In this document: in pieces, positions 34,477-41,884 of the stretch
Layout: every line of letters begins with the position of its first letter
Numbering within the stretch: position 1 is the stretch's first letter
NCBI RefSeq assembly: GCF_003610695.1
Contig: NZ_RAQH01000004.1
Span: 186,001 to 250,000 of the forward strand
From: Epilithonimonas arachidiradicis
GTDB lineage: Bacteria; Bacteroidota; Bacteroidia; Flavobacteriales; Weeksellaceae
Reading direction: 5' to 3'
DNA length: 64,000 nt
Notes under the pieces: model-generated
The model's database searches: none
What the model was told of the DNA's origin: nothing
The model's input: the letters and a program-made list of their open reading frames with translations, nothing else
Made by a program: the position numbers and the translations under genes

Positions 34477-35301
34477 TCATCCCATAATATGAAAACCTCC
34501 ATCAACGTGACGAATTTCTCCGGTAATTCTGGTTTCTTTTCGGAAAAGATGAACAATCTCGTGCGCTAAGTCTTCTGGCAAAGCGTTCCCCAACGGACTA
34601 ATTCTGTTTGCTCTTTCTACATCTTCTACTTTCAAAGTTGCATTTCCTGCTTTACTTCCCATATAAGGCGAAAATCTAATCGCATTGGCACGGATTCCGT
34701 ATTTTTTTCCGAGTTCATAAGCCATTTCAATCGTTAATCTTTCGAGCGCTGCTTTTGCAATACTCATATTGATGTAAGGGAAAAACGAAACTTTTTCCGC
34801 GGCAATATAACTTAACGAAACAATCGAAGCACCATTTTGCAAAACACCATTGGACAACAAAGAATGACAAAGCGTTACCAATGAAAATGCAGAAACATTC
34901 ATCGTATCATTGAATTCCTCTGCAGTCACTTCCAGCATTGGTTTTACAGATTTATTTCTAATGGTTTTATCCATTGCGATGGCGTGAAGAAAGCCATTCA
35001 GTTTAATATTTTTTGTTTTCAAATCATCAGCAAAATGACTTAAACTTTCCGGTAAAGTCACATCCAAAGGCGCTGTATAAACATCATTTCCCAACACTTT
35101 TTTACAGGCATTTTCGAAGTCTTCATAATTTTTATTGAGAAAAGATTCAGCTTTTTCGGAAAGATTTTTGTGAAATGGCGTTACGCCTAATCCTGTACAA
35201 ACAACTTTGCCGTTGTTCGCAAGAATTTTTTCAGCGGTTTTCATTGCGAGAGAATTTTCATCTGCAATTCCGGTAATTAGAAAAGTTTGATTATCTAACA
35301 T
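34477..35301 (-). CDS. Atypical enoyl-ACP reductase-like SDR (FabI-like)
   Basis: A 274-residue short-chain dehydrogenase resembling FabI. The N-terminus TGIADENSLAMKTAE stands where FabI has GVANxxSIA. The catalytic region is LSYIAAEK...PYINMSIAKAALE with Tyr165, Tyr176 and Lys183; the gap between the tyrosines is one residue longer than in E. coli FabI. I chose ATG 35301 (MLDNQTFLIT), because the longer frame to 35364 runs into an inverted repeat. It follows a FabH-like gene, so both may act in a specialised fatty-acid or polyketide step. Confidence 0.78.
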   Translation of the reverse strand: MLDNQTFLITGIADENSLAMKTAEKILANNGKVVCTGLGVTPFHKNLSEKAESFLNKNYEDFENACKKVLGNDVYTAPLDVTLPESLSHFADDLKTKNIKLNGFLHAIAMDKTIRNKSVKPMLEVTAEEFNDTMNVSAFSLVTLCHSLLSNGVLQNGASIVSLSYIAAEKVSFFPYINMSIAKAALERLTIEMAYELGKKYGIRANAIRFSPYMGSKAGNATLKVEDVERANRISPLGNALPEDLAHEIVHLFRKETRITGEIRHVDGGFHIMG

Positions 35302-35312
35302 AATTTCTTTTT

Positions 35313-35390
35313 TTAGTTGATGGTTGATAGTTTTTAGTTGATTGTAAGAAATATAATCCAACAACTATCAACAAAAAACCAACAACCTAT
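35313..35390. repeat. GTTGATAGTT-rich inverted repeat
   Basis: Units such as GTTGATGGTTGATAG on the left face CAACTATCAACA and CCAACAACC on the right, giving an imperfect hairpin that fills the gap between the FabH-like stop and the FabI-like start. Confidence 0.55.
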
Positions 35391-35391
35391 T

Positions 35392-36390
35392 TTACGCTTT
35401 ATAAAGTGCAGTTCCCCAAGTCCAGCCGGAACCAACCGCGGCAAACAATAAAAGATTTCCGGATTGTACACGTCCGCTTTTGAAGGTTTCATCTAAAACA
35501 ATCGGAATGGTTCCACCGGAAGTGTTGGCGTATTTGTCCATATTCGTCATTACTTTTTCGAATGGGATATTGGTTTTTCTCGCTGTTTCCTGTAAGATTC
35601 GGATACTTGGTTGGTGTGGAATTACCCAATCTACATTGTCAGAAGTCAGTTGGTTGGCTTCTAAAATTTCATTTATTGTTTCGGGTAAAACTCTGGTTGC
35701 CGTTTCAAAAACTTCTTTGCCATTCATTTGGAAATAATGAAGTCTCTGTTTCAAAGTTTCTTCCGAAGCCGGGATTTCTGAACCACCTGCCGGGATATTG
35801 AAATGATATTTTCCGGTTCCGTCTGCGTGTAGTTTGAAGTCAAAAAATCCTTTATCTTCGGTCGTAGCGGATAATAAAATAGCACCAGCTCCATCTCCAA
35901 AGAAAACAGAATCTTTTCTTTCCCAATCTGTAATCGTCGAAAAAGTATCAGCGCCGATCACCAATACATTTTTATACATTCCGGTTTCGATGAACTGGCA
36001 ACCAATCGCAATGCCGTAGAGTCCACCTGAACAAACTGCGGAAATATCGAAAGCAACCGCTTGGGGCGCTTCCATTTTTTCCTGAACGAAACACGCTGTT
36101 GATGGCGCTTGTCTGTCCGGAGTCGAGGTTGCGACAATTATTAGGTCGATGTCTTTTGGAGTAACGTCTGTGTTTTCCAAAGCTTTCAATCCGGCTTTGT
36201 AAGCCAAATCGCTGGTCACTTCGCCTTCTGCAATTCTACGTTCTCTGATTCCCAGATTCTTAAAAATCCATTCGTCAGACGAACCTACTTTCTCGAAAAA
36301 ATCATTCTTTAAAATTTTTGGCGGAACATACGAACCGGTTCCTTTGATGTAAGCTCTTAATTTCTGCATAACATTCATTCTATCATTCAA
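35392..36390 (-). CDS. Beta-ketoacyl-ACP synthase III family protein (FabH-like)
   Basis: A thiolase-fold condensing enzyme. Counting from the internal ATG at 36369 (MQKLRAYIKG), the catalytic triad is Cys113 (ISAVCSGG), His252 (IPHQPS) and Asn282 (YANTSGG), matching FabH. That ATG gives a typical N-terminus; the start at 36390 adds seven residues, and an ATG at 36378 is a third option. The adjacent FabI-like gene on the same strand suggests a dedicated acyl pathway rather than housekeeping synthesis. No acyl carrier protein is seen nearby. Confidence 0.87.
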   Translation of the reverse strand: MNDRMNVMQKLRAYIKGTGSYVPPKILKNDFFEKVGSSDEWIFKNLGIRERRIAEGEVTSDLAYKAGLKALENTDVTPKDIDLIIVATSTPDRQAPSTACFVQEKMEAPQAVAFDISAVCSGGLYGIAIGCQFIETGMYKNVLVIGADTFSTITDWERKDSVFFGDGAGAILLSATTEDKGFFDFKLHADGTGKYHFNIPAGGSEIPASEETLKQRLHYFQMNGKEVFETATRVLPETINEILEANQLTSDNVDWVIPHQPSIRILQETARKTNIPFEKVMTNMDKYANTSGGTIPIVLDETFKSGRVQSGNLLLFAAVGSGWTWGTALYKA

Positions 36391-36430
36391 TTAATTGAAA
36401 ATATATTTAAGTTTTTAATAAAAAAACAAT

Positions 36431-36438
36431 CAAAGCTA
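36431..36438 (-). promoter_or_regulatory. TAGCTTTG -7 box of the FabH-like gene
   Basis: TAGCTTTG on the minus strand fits TAnnTTTG, about 40-60 bases before the possible starts. Confidence 0.4.
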
Positions 36439-36538
36439 TAAACTTTATTTTAGATATGGGTTAAATTTTTGATAATTTTTAAATTTTATGACTCCTGTTT
36501 GGAATTTCAAATTTTACTTCGGAAATTGCAGTCTAATT

Positions 36539-36661
36539 AACCACAAAAGCCACAAAAGTCTTAACTGCTTTTTTATAAGTTAATTAGATATTTGATTTTA
36601 AAAGTTTTCAGTAATAAATTTTTTGATTCAGAATTTATTTTATTTTGTGACTTTTGTGGTT
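36539..36661. repeat. MITE-like element with 19-bp inverted ends
   Basis: Terminal arms 36539-36557 (AACCACAAAAGCCACAAAA) and 36643-36661 are complementary at 18 of 19 positions. They enclose about 85 AT-rich bases without a reading frame. No target-site duplication is evident. It lies directly upstream of pcm and supplies the false N-terminus of the longer pcm frame. Confidence 0.6.
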
Positions 36662-36680
36662 CAAAAAATTAAAGCTAATA

Positions 36681-37331
36681 ATGAGAGATACTTACGTTCA
36701 CAAAGGCAAAAGGAAACAATTAATCGATTATCTTCATCAGAAAATCGGGATTACGGATTCTTTTGTTCTTGATGCGATGAACGAAGTGCCGAGACATCTT
36801 TTCATAGAAAGCGTTTTCGAAGATTATGCTTACGAAGACCGCGCATTTCCAATTGCTGCGAAACAAACCATTTCTCATCCCTCAACTGTTGCCGAACAAA
36901 CTGAACTTCTTGAAGTCAATGAAGGGGAAAAAATATTGGAAATCGGGACAGGATGTGGTTATCAGACTGCAGTTTTGATTCAGATGAAAGCTCTGGTTTA
37001 CACGGTTGAACGTCAAAAAGATCTGTATAATTTTTCTACAAAGATTCTTAGAGAATTGAATTTGAGACCAAAGTTTCAAAGTTTCGGTGATGGTTTTGCA
37101 GGCTTACCAACGTTTGCACCTTTTGATAAAGTATTGGTAACGTGTGGTGCAGAGATTCTTCCTACCGAATTATTGAAACAATTGAAAGTTGGTGGTAAAA
37201 TGGTAATTCCATTGGGCAAAACCGACGAGCAGATTCTTTACAGATTTACGAAAATTTCAGAGACCCAGTTTGAAAAAGAGGAATTCGGGGTTTATAAATT
37301 TGTACCGATGCTTCAAAATAAATCACATTAA
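36681..37331 (+). CDS. pcm: Protein-L-isoaspartate O-methyltransferase
   Basis: A 216-residue SAM-dependent enzyme that starts repair of isoaspartyl residues in aged proteins. The SAM motif is LEIGTGCGYQTAVL, preceded by the family block TISHPSTVAEQTELL, with VTCGAEILPTELLKQL later. I chose ATG 36681 (MRDTYVHKGK); a longer frame to 36654 would read through a repeat arm. Its TAA stop overlaps the next ATG by one base, so it is coupled to the following membrane-protein gene. Confidence 0.93.
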   Translation: MRDTYVHKGKRKQLIDYLHQKIGITDSFVLDAMNEVPRHLFIESVFEDYAYEDRAFPIAAKQTISHPSTVAEQTELLEVNEGEKILEIGTGCGYQTAVLIQMKALVYTVERQKDLYNFSTKILRELNLRPKFQSFGDGFAGLPTFAPFDKVLVTCGAEILPTELLKQLKVGGKMVIPLGKTDEQILYRFTKISETQFEKEEFGVYKFVPMLQNKSH

Positions 37332-37780
37332 TGAAAATGTACACAAGCAAAAGAGATTGGATTTATGGTTCTTTATTTTTAGGAATCAGCCTGCTTTTTG
37401 TTTGCATTGTTATTGCATCTTATTTTGATACGCCATTTTCAGGATGGCTGGTATTGTCATTGATTTTGTTAGTTGTAAATTCGGTTTTACTAATTAGTTT
37501 TTTCTTTATTAAAATCAGGATTGACGGCGAAGAACTGGTTGTAAATGTCATCTTTGATATTTTTAGAGTCAATATATTTAAAATTACAAAAATCCGAATC
37601 GGGGAAACAATGTGGAGTGGATTCAACAAATGTGGAACTTCGGTCGGCGGTTTAATTATCTTTTCGAAATATAAAAACGATCTTTACATCACACCCAAAA
37701 ATCTGGATGAATTTCTAAAAGAATTACTGGAAATCAATAGTCACATTGTGATAGATGATGTAAGGAAAGACAAAGGTTGA
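37331..37780 (+). CDS. Membrane protein with bacterial PH-like domain
   Basis: A 149-residue protein with two adjacent hydrophobic helices (about residues 11-32 and 41-61) followed by a soluble beta-rich part: KIRIDGEELVVNVIF, then FKITKIRIGET and LIIFSKYKNDLYITPKN. This fits the two-helix plus PH-like layout of YcxB/DUF-type proteins of unknown function. Start codon overlap (TAATG) couples it to pcm. A dispersed repeat follows immediately. Confidence 0.72.
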   Translation: MKMYTSKRDWIYGSLFLGISLLFVCIVIASYFDTPFSGWLVLSLILLVVNSVLLISFFFIKIRIDGEELVVNVIFDIFRVNIFKITKIRIGETMWSGFNKCGTSVGGLIIFSKYKNDLYITPKNLDEFLKELLEINSHIVIDDVRKDKG

Positions 37781-37790
37781 ACTTTGCGAA

Positions 37791-37899
37791 GCTGCAGTCC
37801 GACTTGAACGGAAATCCTTTTTTGCTTGTTCTCAAGTTCTATTGAATTTGAAAAATTTCTGCAAAAAAGATTGGGAGTGGAAGGCGGAAATAGCTGCCC
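37791..37899 (+). repeat. Dispersed intergenic element, copy B
   Basis: It starts GCTGCAGTCCGACTTGAACG and ends GGCGGAAATAGCTGCCC. Near the middle, AATCCTTTTTTGC pairs with GCAAAAAAGATT. Both ends align with the inverted element at 6585-6665. It fills the gap before mazG. Confidence 0.6.
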
Positions 37900-37914
37900 A
37901 AAAAAATTATAAAA

Positions 37915-38685
37915 ATGAATACAAGACAGGAAAAAATGGAGGCTTTTGGAAGGCTTCTCGATATAATGGATGACTTGCGGGAAAAATGTCCTTGGGATCA
38001 GAAACAGACTTTTGAAACGTTGCGCCATCTGACTTTGGAGGAAACTTACGAATTGTCTGATGCGCTTCTGAATGAGGATTTGCAGGAAATCAAAAAGGAA
38101 CTAGGCGATGTTTTGTTGCATTTGGTTTTTTATGCGAAAATCGGTTCGGAAAAGGAGAGTTTTGATATTGCTGATGTCATCAATTCTCTTAATGAAAAAC
38201 TGATTTTCCGCCATCCACACATCTATGGCGACACGGTTGCAGAAGATGAAGAAGCCGTAAAACAAAACTGGGAAAAACTGAAATTGAAAGAAGGAAATAA
38301 GTCAATTTTATCAGGTGTTCCGAAAGGTTTGCCGCCGATTATTAAAGCTTACAGAATCCAGGATAAAGTGAAAGGAATCGGTTTTGAATTTGATTCTGCG
38401 GACGATGCTTGGGCAAAAGTGCGAGAGGAATTACAGGAGTTTCATCAGGAAACTGACAAGGATAGAAAAGAAATGGAGTTGGGTGACGTGTTTTTCTCAT
38501 TGATTAATTACGCTAGAATCTCCGGATTAAACGCTGATACGGCTTTGGAAAAGACCAATTCAAAATTCATTTCGAGATTCCAGAAAATGGAAGAGTTGGC
38601 TTTGTCCAAGAACCTTAACCTTGCTGACCTGAATCTAATGGAAATGGACCAGCTTTGGGAAGAATCCAAGCTTTCTGAAAAATAA
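37915..38685 (+). CDS. mazG: Nucleoside triphosphate pyrophosphohydrolase MazG
   Basis: A 256-residue cytoplasmic house-cleaning enzyme that splits (d)NTPs to monophosphates. Both MazG repeats are present. The first has CPWDQKQTFETLRHLTLEET (from residue 22) with LGDVLLHLVFYA. The second, from about residue 160, has AWAKVREELQEF and ELGDVFFSLINYAR. The EExxD-type metal ligands are kept. A repeat element separates it from the pcm pair, and a LemA operon follows. Confidence 0.93.
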   Translation: MNTRQEKMEAFGRLLDIMDDLREKCPWDQKQTFETLRHLTLEETYELSDALLNEDLQEIKKELGDVLLHLVFYAKIGSEKESFDIADVINSLNEKLIFRHPHIYGDTVAEDEEAVKQNWEKLKLKEGNKSILSGVPKGLPPIIKAYRIQDKVKGIGFEFDSADDAWAKVREELQEFHQETDKDRKEMELGDVFFSLINYARISGLNADTALEKTNSKFISRFQKMEELALSKNLNLADLNLMEMDQLWEESKLSEK

Positions 38686-38708
38686 ATATCTTGGATATAT
38701 TTAATTTG

Positions 38709-38716
38709 TATATTTG
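38709..38716 (+). promoter_or_regulatory. TATATTTG -7 box of the LemA operon
   Basis: A perfect TAnnTTTG about 30 bases before the lemA start codon. Confidence 0.5.
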
Positions 38717-38746
38717 ATTTAATTAAAATTTTAAACACATCAAACT

Positions 38747-39343
38747 ATGAAAGGTAAAGGTTGTATTGTATTAATCGTTATTGTAGCGTTAATCGCAATT
38801 GTAGGATTTTGGGCGGTTGGAATTAGAAATGGATTTGTAGGTCAGGAACAAACTGTGAATGCCAAATGGTCAAACGTGGAAACCGTTTATCAGAAAAGAG
38901 CGAACCTGATTCCGAATTTGGAAAGAACGGTAAAATCTTATGCTAAATTCGAATCTGAGACTTTAACAAAAGTAGTAGAAGCAAGGTCAAAAGCAACTTC
39001 TGTCAACATCGACCCAACTAATATGACCGAAGCTGATATGGCAAAATTCCAAGCGGCACAAGGCGAATTGAGTGGTTCATTGAGCAGACTATTGGCTGTT
39101 GTGGAAAGCTATCCAAACTTGAAAGCTGACCAGCAATACATCAACTTCCAAAGAGAATATACAGCAATTGAGAACAGCATCCGTTCAGAAACAGTTTACT
39201 ACAACGATGCTGCGAAAGAATACAACACGAATATCAAAACGTTCCCGAATAACATAATTGCCAACTTCTCCAACTTCAAAGAAAAACCATATTTCAAAGC
39301 TGAAGCTGGTGCAGAAAAAGCACCTCCTGCATTTACAGAATAA
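38747..39343 (+). CDS. LemA family protein
   Basis: A 198-residue protein with one N-terminal membrane helix (residues 4-22) and a long helical bundle outside. The family core QTVNAKWSNVETVYQKRANL and the later RRYTA-like FQREYTAIENSI segment are present. LemA proteins are often linked to TPM proteins and to membrane stress, but their molecular role is unclear. The stop overlaps the next start (TAATG); two TPM-domain genes follow in one operon. Confidence 0.9.
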   Translation: MKGKGCIVLIVIVALIAIVGFWAVGIRNGFVGQEQTVNAKWSNVETVYQKRANLIPNLERTVKSYAKFESETLTKVVEARSKATSVNIDPTNMTEADMAKFQAAQGELSGSLSRLLAVVESYPNLKADQQYINFQREYTAIENSIRSETVYYNDAAKEYNTNIKTFPNNIIANFSNFKEKPYFKAEAGAEKAPPAFTE

Positions 39344-39771
39344 TGACAGATTTTCTTACCAATACAGAGATGGCTTCCCTTGTGGAGGCCATCAAAATAG
39401 CTGAAGACCATTCTTCGGGTGAGATTCGTGTGCATATCGATTCGACGAGCGAAGATGATTTTGCCAAAAAAGCTTTCGAGATATTTCGTTCCTTGGGAAT
39501 GCATTTGACTAAGGAAAGAAATGGTGTTCTGTTCTATGTGAATTTTGAACAGCATTATCTTACGATTATCGGCGACGAAGGGATTCACAAAAAAGTACAA
39601 CAACAGTTTTGGGATAATCTTCACGACGAGATTACATCAGAATTTGCCAAAGGAAATTATTATAAAGGTCTGAAAGAAGCCATTCTGAAAACCGGACTCG
39701 AACTGAAAAAATATTTCCCAATCTCTGGGGAAAATATCAATGAATTACCCAATGATATCAGCTTCTCTTAA
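39343..39771 (+). CDS. TPM-domain protein, soluble
   Basis: A 142-residue protein made of one TPM (Psb32/MOLO-1) domain: IKIAEDHSSGEIRVHI (residues 17-32), then RNGVLFYVNFEQHYLTIIGDEG and the helical end. There is no signal peptide, so it probably stays in the cytoplasm or reaches the membrane through LemA. It overlaps lemA by one base and the next TPM gene by 32 bases. Confidence 0.87.
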   Translation: MTDFLTNTEMASLVEAIKIAEDHSSGEIRVHIDSTSEDDFAKKAFEIFRSLGMHLTKERNGVLFYVNFEQHYLTIIGDEGIHKKVQQQFWDNLHDEITSEFAKGNYYKGLKEAILKTGLELKKYFPISGENINELPNDISFS

Positions 39772-40552
39772 ACGATATATTTTCGCATTATTCCTGGTTT
39801 TTGGATTGTTTTCCAAAGCTCAGTTGGTGCCGGAAAAACCAGCGATTCTTTATCCGGTTTATGATAAAGCAGGATTGTTGACGGAATCTGAAAAAGCAAC
39901 ACTGAATCAAAAATTGATTAAGTTTTCCGACTCTACATCTACGGAAATCGAGGTCATTATTCTTCCCACTACAAGCGGCGAAGACGTGAATTATCTCGCA
40001 ACGATGTACGGCGAAAAGTGGGGAATCGGGCAAAAAGGTGTTGATAACGGTGTGGTCTTCTTGATTGCGACGGAAGACAGAACGATGTCTATCCAGCAGG
40101 GTCGCGCGGTGGAGCAATATTTAACGGCTTCGGTTGCGGGGCAGATTCTCGATTATCTTGTAACGCCAGCTTTCAAAAAAGGCGAGTTTTATGATGGGAT
40201 TGACCGTGGAACTTCAGCCATTATGGAAGCGGTTCAGGGGAAATTCAAACCGATTGTCAAAAAACAAAAACAAGAAGGCGGGATCAGTATTGGAGCTATT
40301 ATTCTGATCATTATCATCATCATTATTTTGATAAGTATAATAAATGGCAATAATGGTGGTAATTATGACGATGATGATTATACACTTTCCAGAAAAGGAA
40401 GACGAAGATACAGAGGAGGATTTTTTCCATTCCCGTTCCCAGGCAGTTTCGGTGGTGGAGGATTTGGTGGCGGAAGCAGCGGCGGCGGAGGATTTGGAGG
40501 CTTCGGCGGCGGCGGAAGTTTCGGCGGTGGTGGTGCTTCTGGCGGATGGTAG
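39740..40552 (+). CDS. TPM-domain membrane protein, YgcG-like
   Basis: A 270-residue exported protein. The signal peptide is residues 1-27 (LFSKAQ), the TPM domain spans about 35-165 (YDKAGLLTESEKATL, then IQQGRAVEQYL), one membrane helix made almost wholly of Ile lies near 178-200, and the tail is a Gly/Ser-rich run ending GGGGASGGW. The 32-base overlap with the previous gene is unusual, but both domains are complete, so I see no frameshift. It belongs to the LemA operon. Confidence 0.88.
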   Translation: MNYPMISASLKRYIFALFLVFGLFSKAQLVPEKPAILYPVYDKAGLLTESEKATLNQKLIKFSDSTSTEIEVIILPTTSGEDVNYLATMYGEKWGIGQKGVDNGVVFLIATEDRTMSIQQGRAVEQYLTASVAGQILDYLVTPAFKKGEFYDGIDRGTSAIMEAVQGKFKPIVKKQKQEGGISIGAIILIIIIIIILISIINGNNGGNYDDDDYTLSRKGRRRYRGGFFPFPFPGSFGGGGFGGGSSGGGGFGGFGGGGSFGGGGASGGW

Positions 40553-40572
40553 ATTAAAGAATTAATATAATG

Positions 40573-40602
40573 AAACCCAGATTTTTGTCTGGGTTTTATT
40601 GT
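40573..40602 (+). terminator. Terminator of the LemA operon
   Basis: Arms AAACCCAGA / TCTGGGTTT with a six-base loop and a short T run. Confidence 0.8.
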
Positions 40603-40605
40603 GTT

Positions 40606-41232
40606 TTACAGATTATCTAGATAACATTCAAAAAATGGTTTTTCTCGATAGGTTACATCAAGTAAATCTTTCATTTCATTATAATTTTGAATTGATTTAT
40701 GAAATATAATTTCTCCGTTTTTATCTAAATAGGCGCCACTTATAATTTCTTCGATATCGTCAAAATCAAATCCATCTGGTTTTGAGAAAAATTCCCAATT
40801 CCAAGATGTTCCAAAGCTAGCTTTTTGTCCATTTTTAAACTTTATAACAAAAGCTGTCCAGCTCATAGCTGTTTCTCCATCAATCTTTCTTACTATGGAT
40901 AAAGGAATTGCAAAACTGCTTTTTTCAATATTTGCAATATGATGGAAATTTAGATTGTTTCCACTTATTATAAAATTTTTTACAATTTCTCGATATCCAG
41001 ATCCTTTACTTTTATTTTTAAAAATTGAATTTCCTCCTTGCTCATCTTTAAATCTTTTTATTGCTAAATCAATTTTTGGTTTAGAATTTCTAAAAATAAC
41101 GCAAGGTAAATAAGTTTCATCAGTTAAAGTTACAGATGCACGATAGGTCTTTCCATAAATTTGGTCATCATAAGGTTCGATATTGTTTTTCAAAAATTTT
41201 ATTAAATCTTCTTCTAATATTGAATTTAACAT
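40606..41232 (-). CDS. Hypothetical protein
   Basis: I do not recognise this 208-residue soluble protein. Notable segments are TYRASVTLTDETYLPCVIF near the N-terminus, MSWTAFVIKFKNGQKASFG in the middle, and an acidic stretch FDFDDIEEII. There is no signal peptide, membrane helix or enzyme motif. The gene looks more AT-rich than its neighbours by eye, which could mean recent acquisition. It converges on the LemA operon and is divergent from kefF. Confidence 0.6.
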   Translation of the reverse strand: MLNSILEEDLIKFLKNNIEPYDDQIYGKTYRASVTLTDETYLPCVIFRNSKPKIDLAIKRFKDEQGGNSIFKNKSKGSGYREIVKNFIISGNNLNFHHIANIEKSSFAIPLSIVRKIDGETAMSWTAFVIKFKNGQKASFGTSWNWEFFSKPDGFDFDDIEEIISGAYLDKNGEIIFHKSIQNYNEMKDLLDVTYREKPFFECYLDNL

Positions 41233-41311
41233 AGTTATTTATTAATTTCTCAAATATCCCAAAATAATTCTCATCTACAAAACAATTCTCAATTTCATAA
41301 CAATCAAAATC

Positions 41312-41342
41312 TTGACATAAAACCAAAAAATCACTATATTTA
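41312..41342 (+). promoter_or_regulatory. Probable promoter of the kefF-kefC pair
   Basis: TTG at 41312-41314 and TATATTTA at 41335-41342, 20 bases apart, fit the Bacteroidota layout with one mismatch. The TTG start codon of kefF lies 17 bases further on. Confidence 0.45.
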
Positions 41343-41359
41343 CGAAAATCGAGATTTCT

Positions 41360-41884
41360 TTGAAAAAAACATTGGTTCTATTTGCGCATCCTTACTTCGA
41401 GCATTCTACTACAAATGTTAGATTGTTAGAATGTTATAATGATTTGGACAATGTCACGTTTCGGGATTTGTATGAGGATTATCCCGATTTTCATATTCAG
41501 CCTTTTCGGGAACGAAAGAGAATTGTAGAATATGAACGCATTATTTTCCATTTTCCGATTATTTGGTTCGGATTGCCGCCATTGCTCAAGCTTTGGATTG
41601 ATGAAGTTTTTGATATGCGCTGGATTTCCGAAAGCGGACTGAATATCTTGTCAGGAAAAGATGCGATCATCATTACCACTGTTGGAGGAAGAGAGAATAA
41701 CTACACATTAGAAGGGAAGTATAAAACCGGAGTGGAAGAGCTACTTACGGGGCTCAAAGTTTCTTTGGATGTTAACAATATCGAACTTAAAAAATTACAT
41801 ATTATATATAATGCCGACAATTTGGAAGACCAAGAACTGGATCTTCTTTGTAACGAATTATACAATATACTCAAAATAAAATAG
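41360..41884 (+). CDS. kefF: KefF-like NAD(P)H oxidoreductase
   Basis: A 174-residue flavodoxin-fold quinone reductase that also serves as activating subunit of Kef channels. The N-terminal TLVLFAHPYFEHSTTN and the FHFPIIWFGLPPLLKLWID block are the family hallmarks. The start codon is TTG (41360): no ATG lies nearby in frame and MKKTLVLFAHP is the expected N-terminus. Its TAG stop directly abuts the kefC ATG, so the two subunits are made together. Confidence 0.87.
   Translation: MKKTLVLFAHPYFEHSTTNVRLLECYNDLDNVTFRDLYEDYPDFHIQPFRERKRIVEYERIIFHFPIIWFGLPPLLKLWIDEVFDMRWISESGLNILSGKDAIIITTVGGRENNYTLEGKYKTGVEELLTGLKVSLDVNNIELKKLHIIYNADNLEDQELDLLCNELYNILKIK

Noticed and set aside
39740-39771. The 32-base overlap of the two TPM genes as a frameshifted single gene
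   Set aside because: Both proteins have complete TPM domains, and the second has its own signal peptide at the expected place.
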